Positions 59,400-64,000 of a stretch of 64,000 nt of DNA are shown here, one piece after another. Both the position numbers and the translations under genes were made by a program. The stretch is from HRBIN16 sp049969495 (lineage in GTDB: Bacteria; Armatimonadota; HRBIN16): contig JBMFOT010000001.1 in NCBI GenBank assembly GCA_049969495.1, positions 1 through 64,000 of the forward strand, read 5' to 3'. The notes under the pieces are model-generated. The model was not told the DNA's origin, did not search any database, and saw only the letters and a program-made list of their open reading frames with translations. The stretch's first letter is position 1; each line of letters opens with the position of its first letter.

Positions 59400-60599
59400 T
59401 CACGTGCTGTACTCCGCGTTGATGCGCACGTAGTCGTAACTGAAGTCGCATGTCCACACGGTGGCGTGTTCGGTGCCCTCTTGTAAATCGATGGCGATGG
59501 TCACCGTGTCCGTCTTCAGCCGTTCGTGCAACTCGTGCGCGTCGAAAGCGGTTGGCTTGCCATCCGAGTACACCAGGGTACCCTGCAAAGCGATATGCGC
59601 CCGGTCGGGGTCAAAATCCACCCCGCTACGCCCCATCGCTGCCAGAATGCGCCCCCAGTTCGGGTCGTTGCCGAAGAGAGCGGTCTTCACCAGCGGCGAT
59701 TCCGCGACCGTTTTCGCCATCTTGCGCGCCTGCGTGAAGGTGGGCGCACCGCGCACCTCAATCTCCACCAGCTTGGTAGCCCCTTCGCCGTCCCGTGCGA
59801 TACGCTGAGCCAGACGCACGCACAGGCTCTCTAACGCCATCTGGAAATCATCCAGATAGCGGTGCACATCCACACCGGACTGCCCGTTTGCCAGAATCAC
59901 CACCATATCGTTGGTGCTGGTATCCGAGTCGACGGTCAGACAGTGGAAGGAACGCTCCACCGCGTCCTTCAACACCTGCTGTAAGGCGGGAGCAGTAATC
60001 CGCGCATCGGTGGTCAGGAAGCAGAGCATCGTTGCCATGTTGGGAGCGATCATGCCTGCGCCCTTGGCGATACCACCGATTCGCACCTCGCCTTCGGGCA
60101 GTTTCAGGCTGACTGCCTCCGCTTTGGGCACGGTATCGGTGGTCATGATGGCTTCGGCGGCGGCGCCTCCGCCCTCTGGAGAGAGCTCCAGCATCGCCTG
60201 CTCGATGCCCGCTTCTATCTTCTCCACAGGTAGCCTGTGTCCGATGATGCCCGTGCTGGCAGTCACCACCTGAGCGGGTGGGCACTCTAGCAGTTGGGCT
60301 ACCTTCTGCGCCATGCGCACGTTGTCCACGAAACCTTCTTCCCCCGTGGCGGCGTTGGCGTTACCGCTGTTGGCGACGATGGCGCGGGCAGTGCCCGCCT
60401 CTATCACATGTCGCGAGTAGCGCACGCAAGGCGCCGCCGCCCTGTTGGTGGTAAACATGCCGGCAACCGTAGCCGCTACCTCCGAGACGATGAGCGCAAG
60501 GTCCTTGCCTCGTGACTTCACGCCGCAGCGTACCCCTGCCGCCCGAAAGCCGCGCGGCGCGGTGACCGAACCGGGTATCCATTCCATGTTTTGCAGCAT
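59400..60599 (-). CDS. argJ: Bifunctional ornithine/glutamate N-acetyltransferase
   Basis: A 399-residue ArgJ that moves the acetyl group from N-acetylornithine to glutamate in arginine synthesis. It is made as a precursor that cleaves itself at the Ala-Thr bond in IAPNMATML, the nucleophile Thr190. ANSGNANAATGEEGF and GIIGHRLPVEKIEAGIEQ are family motifs, and the C terminus ending YDYVRINAEYST is standard. The start may be 60599 or the second ATG at 60587; neither has a strong ribosome site. It lies 3 bases after the transaldolase stop, so the two form an operon. Confidence 0.96.
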   Translation of the reverse strand: MLQNMEWIPGSVTAPRGFRAAGVRCGVKSRGKDLALIVSEVAATVAGMFTTNRAAAPCVRYSRHVIEAGTARAIVANSGNANAATGEEGFVDNVRMAQKVAQLLECPPAQVVTASTGIIGHRLPVEKIEAGIEQAMLELSPEGGGAAAEAIMTTDTVPKAEAVSLKLPEGEVRIGGIAKGAGMIAPNMATMLCFLTTDARITAPALQQVLKDAVERSFHCLTVDSDTSTNDMVVILANGQSGVDVHRYLDDFQMALESLCVRLAQRIARDGEGATKLVEIEVRGAPTFTQARKMAKTVAESPLVKTALFGNDPNWGRILAAMGRSGVDFDPDRAHIALQGTLVYSDGKPTAFDAHELHERLKTDTVTIAIDLQEGTEHATVWTCDFSYDYVRINAEYST

Positions 60600-60602
60600 C
60601 TT

Positions 60603-61259
60603 CTAGAAAATGCTTGCGCCCGACTTCTGCCAGTCCGCCAGGAACCGCTGGATGCCAACGTCGGTCAGCGGGTGCTGATACAATTGCTCCAGCACCTTAA
60701 AAGGCACGGTACAGGCATGTGCGCCTGCTCGCAAAGCCTCCACCACGTGCATCGGGTGGCGCACGCTGGCAACCAGCACCTGGCTGGTGAAGCCGTACTC
60801 TTTTATCATGTTCACCGTGTCGCGTACGGCGTTCATGCCCTCGCCGCTGATGTCATCTACGCGCCCGACGAAGTTGCTGATATAGTATGCCCCCGCCTTC
60901 GCTGCCAGAAACGCCTGAGACAGGCTGAACACCAGCGTGACGTTACAACGGATGCCCTCTCGCGAGAGCACCTTGACTGCCTTCATGCCCTCTCTGGTCA
61001 TGGGGATTTTGACCACGATATTGGGATGCCAGCTGGCGACCTCGTGCGCCTCCCGAATCATGCCCTCTGCATCCAGACTCACTACCTCCGCGCTGATGTC
61101 GCCCGGGTTGACGATTTCGCAGATTTCGCGCACGATCTCTTTGAACGGGCGTCCCTCCTTTGCCACCAGCGAGGGGTTGGTGGTCACGCCCTCAATCGCG
61201 CCCCAGCTCCAGGCGGTCTTAATCTCCTCGATGTTGGCGGTATCCAGAAAGAGTTTCAT
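60603..61259 (-). CDS. fsa: Transaldolase-like fructose-6-phosphate aldolase (small type)
   Basis: A 218-residue class I aldolase of the short transaldolase group. MKLFLDTANIEEIKTAWSWG and VTTNPSLVAKEG, then IVVKIPMTREGMKAVKVLSR with Schiff-base Lys84, GAYYISNFVGRVDDISGEG and LVASVRHPMHVVEAL. It may be a real transaldolase or a fructose-6-phosphate aldolase; sequence alone does not settle this. ATG 61259 has AGAGGTGA upstream and a TATAAT at 61298-61303. Followed closely by argJ. Confidence 0.9.
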   Translation of the reverse strand: MKLFLDTANIEEIKTAWSWGAIEGVTTNPSLVAKEGRPFKEIVREICEIVNPGDISAEVVSLDAEGMIREAHEVASWHPNIVVKIPMTREGMKAVKVLSREGIRCNVTLVFSLSQAFLAAKAGAYYISNFVGRVDDISGEGMNAVRDTVNMIKEYGFTSQVLVASVRHPMHVVEALRAGAHACTVPFKVLEQLYQHPLTDVGIQRFLADWQKSGASIF

Positions 61260-61289
61260 GTCCTTCACCTCTTGTCGCTGGTTATCCTG

Positions 61290-61308
61290 CCGGTTGTATT
61301 ATAACCGG
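61290..61308 (-). promoter_or_regulatory. Palindrome over the fsa -10 box, candidate operator
   Basis: CCGGTT-GTATTAT-AACCGG is a 19-base inverted repeat whose centre contains the minus-strand TATAAT (61298-61303). A repressor bound here would block the promoter; the repressor is unknown. No clear -35 box is seen at 16-18 bases. Confidence 0.55.
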
Positions 61309-61389
61309 TGATGGCTCTCCACGATAGAGACCAGAACGTTGACATCAAGGTATATGGTTGTGCCTTCGGCAACGTTATGCTATTGTACC

Positions 61390-62337
61390 CTATCCCTTGC
61401 CTCTCTGCCAGCGGTCGTAGAACACGGCGACAATCACCATTGCGCCGATTAGCACCTGCTGCCACTCTACCTCCACGTTCAGCAGGTTACAGCCGTTGCG
61501 GATGATAGCCATCAGGAACGCACCGAGCAATGTGCCCACAACGCTACCCTGCCCGCCCATCAAGCTGGTTCCGCCAATGACCGCGGCGGCAATGGCGTCC
61601 AGTTCCCAACCCTTCCCGGCGGTCGGTTGTGCCACCGTCGCCCGGCTGGCTTGCAACACCCCGGCCAGCCCCGCACACAGCCCGCACAGCACAAAATAGG
61701 TGCTCTGATAGCGCACCAGCGATACCCCCGACAGGCGCGTGGCTTCCGCGTTGCCGCCGATGGCGTAGCAGTATCGCCCCAGCTTGGTGAAACCCAGCAG
61801 CAAGTGAAAGAGCACCGCAACCCCTAGCAGCACCCAGAGTGACCACTCCTTCCCGATCCGCTCGAAGCCCGGCGCGATGCCCGTCAGCGACACGCCTCCG
61901 CTAATCAACAGCGCGGCGCCGCTCGCTATGCCCAGCATCCCCAGCGTGACCACAAAGGCAGGCATCCGCAGGCGCGTGGTGACCAGCCCGTTAAACAGTC
62001 CGCACAGCGCACCCGTTGCCAGCCCAACCAGTACACCTGCCCAGGCGGGTGCGCCCATTTCTTTCATCGTGTACACCGCCGTTACCCCACTGAACGCCAA
62101 CACCGCGCCGACCGACAGGTCGATCCCACCGGAGATAATCACCACCGTCTCGCCAATCGCCAGTATCGCTACCGCAACGGTCTGTATCGCCACCGTGCGC
62201 AGATTGTCCCAGGTGAGAAAGGCAGGCGTTTGCGTGCTGAGAAAAAGCCCCAGAAGCACCAGAAACGACAGCGGAGCCAGCACCTGACGGGAAGAGGTCA
62301 ACAGATTGTGCCCCAAGGATGCAGAAGGTGTATTCAT
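61390..62337 (-). CDS. Sugar ABC transporter permease, RbsC-like, without visible partners
   Basis: A 315-residue permease with about ten helices of the BPD_transp_2 (RbsC/XylH) family. LAIGETVVIISGGIDLSVGA and LGMLGIASGAALLISGGVSL plus GGTSLMGGQGSVVGTLLGA are typical; it would take up a pentose or related sugar together with an ATPase and a periplasmic binding protein. None of these is adjacent: upstream is the KimA-type importer, whose stop is one base away, and downstream are transaldolase and argJ. Translation may be coupled since no ribosome site is visible. Transaldolase nearby would suit pentose use. Confidence 0.88.
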   Translation of the reverse strand: MNTPSASLGHNLLTSSRQVLAPLSFLVLLGLFLSTQTPAFLTWDNLRTVAIQTVAVAILAIGETVVIISGGIDLSVGAVLAFSGVTAVYTMKEMGAPAWAGVLVGLATGALCGLFNGLVTTRLRMPAFVVTLGMLGIASGAALLISGGVSLTGIAPGFERIGKEWSLWVLLGVAVLFHLLLGFTKLGRYCYAIGGNAEATRLSGVSLVRYQSTYFVLCGLCAGLAGVLQASRATVAQPTAGKGWELDAIAAAVIGGTSLMGGQGSVVGTLLGAFLMAIIRNGCNLLNVEVEWQQVLIGAMVIVAVFYDRWQRGKG

Positions 62338-62338
62338 T

Positions 62339-64000
62339 TCAGTCCAGATAATACCGCACGTTAGTAATCACCACATCGCGCACGTTGCCCAGCGCGAGTT
62401 TGATCAGAAACGCGGAGTTGTTGTGCAGAGCGCGCTCCCACCACTTCGTGACCACAAATTCCGGCAGCACCACCGTAATCAGGTGGCGAGGGTGGTCTTG
62501 CCTGACCTGTTTCACATACTCCACCAGCGGGCCGATCAGGGAGCGATAGGGCGACTCGATAATCACCAGTGGCATGTCCCCGCCCCATTGCTCCCATCGT
62601 TCCTTAAGGCGTTGCGTATCGGCAGGGTTAATCTCGATGTGTACTGCCCTGTGGTCTTTGGAGATTTCGCGGGCGTACTCCAGCGCGGGAACCACCCCAC
62701 GATGCACATCCGGTACCAGCACCAGCACCGTGTGCGGTGGTAAAGGCTGCGGTTCGTAGTCTTTGAGCGTTAGGCGGGCACGTATCTTTTGGTAGTGCCG
62801 GTTCACCTGCATAAACATCCACATCAGTATCGGAATGACCACCAGCACAACCCATGCCCCCTGCGGTCCCTTTTCCGCAATGATAACCAGCAAGACGATA
62901 CCGGTCGCGACTGCGCCGATACCGTTCACCACCACTTTCCACTGCCAGCCTTTGCCCTTCTGCACGAGCCAATGCCTGACCATACCCGCCTGTGAGAGGG
63001 TAAACGCTGTAAACACGCCTACCGCATACAGCGGGATCAGGTGGTCTACGTTGCCGCCGAACGCCACTACCAGGATAGAGGTGAACACCGCCAGCAAGAT
63101 GATACCGTTGGAGAACACCAGACGGTCTCCGAGGTTCGCCAGCTGGCGGGGCATATACCCATCTCGCGCGAGGACAGAGCTCAGGCGTGGAAAATCTGCA
63201 TACGCCGTGTTCGCGGCAAGTAGCAGAATGATAGCGGTCGCAAACAGGATAATCCCTCGCAGGAGAGGCTCATCATGGAATACCACTCTGGCTACCATAG
63301 AAATGACGGACTCCGCTGTAGTATCACTCTCGCCCTGTCCGTAGTACACGATGTGGTATTCCTGCGTGATATACGAAATGCCCAAGAAGGTGGTGCTCAG
63401 GATGGCCCCCATAGCGACCATCGTCTCTGCCGCGTTTTTGCTTTCGGGGGGGCGGAACGCAGGTACACCATTACTGACCGCTTCGATACCGGTCATGATT
63501 GCACAGCCGGAAGCAAAAGCGCGCAGAATCACTCCCAGCGATAGCACATGCACAGCCTGCTCAGCCGTCTGTTGCGGGGGCGGCTGATATGGGCGTGGAT
63601 GATACCCGAACAGCGGACCGAAGACCCCCACCGCTACTGTTGCCAGCATAGTGACGACGAAAAAATAGACGGGAACGGCAAACAGCATCCCGCTTTCCCT
63701 TGCACCCCTCAGGTTCGCCAGGGTCAGCAACCATATCGCAGCCAGTGCCAGCTGCGTCTGATAGGGAGCAAGATTCGTAAAGAACGAGGTGATTTGCTGC
63801 ACACCGGATGTGATGCTGACCGCCACCGTGAGCACATAATCGGTGAGGAGGGCAGCAGCTGCCAGTAGTCCCCAGTGAGTACCCAGATTTTCCCGAGAAA
63901 CGGTATACGTGCCTCCACCCTGTGGATAAGCGTGTACCGTCTGCGTGTAAGAAATCACCACAATCCACACAAGCACCACAATGGCAATGGAGATGGGCAT
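62339..64000 (-). CDS. kimA: KimA-like (YdaO) potassium importer, partial
   Basis: The last 553 residues of an APC-superfamily transporter, cut at the right edge so that its start is missing. HAYPQGGGTYTVSRENLG, LTDYVLTVAVSITSGVQQIT, NLRGARESGMLFAVPVYFF, EAVSNGVPAFRPPESKNAAE and LAANTAYADFPRLSSVLARD closely follow the KimA/YdaO pattern of the potassium importer inhibited by c-di-AMP in Firmicutes. The C-terminal part (VLVLVPDVHRGVVPALEYAR) is a universal-stress-like regulatory domain. Potassium specificity and c-di-AMP control are inferred from the family. An RbsC-like permease follows immediately. Confidence 0.82.
   Translation of the reverse strand: MPISIAIVVLVWIVVISYTQTVHAYPQGGGTYTVSRENLGTHWGLLAAAALLTDYVLTVAVSITSGVQQITSFFTNLAPYQTQLALAAIWLLTLANLRGARESGMLFAVPVYFFVVTMLATVAVGVFGPLFGYHPRPYQPPPQQTAEQAVHVLSLGVILRAFASGCAIMTGIEAVSNGVPAFRPPESKNAAETMVAMGAILSTTFLGISYITQEYHIVYYGQGESDTTAESVISMVARVVFHDEPLLRGIILFATAIILLLAANTAYADFPRLSSVLARDGYMPRQLANLGDRLVFSNGIILLAVFTSILVVAFGGNVDHLIPLYAVGVFTAFTLSQAGMVRHWLVQKGKGWQWKVVVNGIGAVATGIVLLVIIAEKGPQGAWVVLVVIPILMWMFMQVNRHYQKIRARLTLKDYEPQPLPPHTVLVLVPDVHRGVVPALEYAREISKDHRAVHIEINPADTQRLKERWEQWGGDMPLVIIESPYRSLIGPLVEYVKQVRQDHPRHLITVVLPEFVVTKWWERALHNNSAFLIKLALGNVRDVVITNVRYYLD

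Noticed and set aside
1..64000. CRISPR arrays, rRNA genes, complete insertion sequences, prophage
   Set aside because: None seen: no regularly spaced direct repeats, no rRNA-like blocks, no transposase or integrase motifs.

Overview
The window reads as one contiguous, gene-dense bacterial chromosome segment (estimated by eye at just under 60% GC; no phage, plasmid or IS genes seen). The best guess at the organism is a member of the Armatimonadota. This is inferred from the DUF1559 pilin-like protein at 4924-5757 with its LSNLKQIG and MYVQDYDE signatures, a PEP-CTERM protein, outer-membrane porin and LTXXQ-type envelope proteins, large secreted glycoside hydrolases, a SigH-like sigma factor and a Firmicutes-like rpsO-pnp-M16-dapB gene order. 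I could not confirm this by search.

Layout. 1-5.8 kb: mixed genes (membrane protein, phosphate butyryl/acetyltransferase, DegT-type aminotransferase with a translationally coupled 55-aa membrane peptide, LTXXQ protein, DUF1559 protein). 6.2-11.2 kb: two secreted carbohydrate-active proteins (DUF4838 and a GH29-like multidomain protein). 11.2-12.9 kb: a BlaI/CopY regulator, M56 sensor protease and HMA metallochaperone operon. 13.1-16.6 kb: an alpha/beta hydrolase, two AT-richer orphan genes and a zinc-ribbon protein. 16.8-26.2 kb: a second glycan block (clan GH-A hydrolase, GH78 alpha-L-rhamnosidase, a DUF6259 protein with a 3' frameshift). 26.3-31.5 kb: HD protein, RNase H-like protein, M42 peptidase, an HtrA protease with four PDZ domains and a degenerate HtrA-like partner.

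31.6-43.4 kb is a housekeeping block: rpsO behind a structured leader, pnp, M16 peptidase, dapB, uvrC, holin-like protein, rapZ, yvcK, then an MFS transporter, thrC and tRNA-Lys on the other strand. 43.5-48.1 kb: PEP-CTERM protein, MTA phosphorylase-like enzyme, a nitrogen-type cluster (attenuator-like leader, porin, broken amt, glnB) and a PhyH dioxygenase. 48.2-59.2 kb: hflX, a three-gene TIGR04255 cassette, two methyltransferases (one fused to a kinase-like domain), sigH, mutY lacking its usual catalytic Glu, an EamA transporter, a YgfZ-like protein and tRNA-Leu. 59.4-64 kb: argJ, a small transaldolase, a sugar ABC permease without its partners and a KimA-type potassium importer cut by the window edge.

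Regulatory signals are unusually readable. Many intergenic regions carry sigma70-like promoters with 17-18 bp spacers, and at least two genes (the blaI-like gene and uvrC) appear to be leaderless. Several genes are broken or truncated (amt, an isomerase fragment, a fragment before degT, the DUF6259 3' end), so gene decay or assembly error should be kept in mind. The least expected items are the rpsO leader RNA, the attenuator before the porin-amt-glnB cluster, the MutY variant, the WbdD-like methyltransferase-kinase fusion and the TIGR04255 cassette. I found no CRISPR array.
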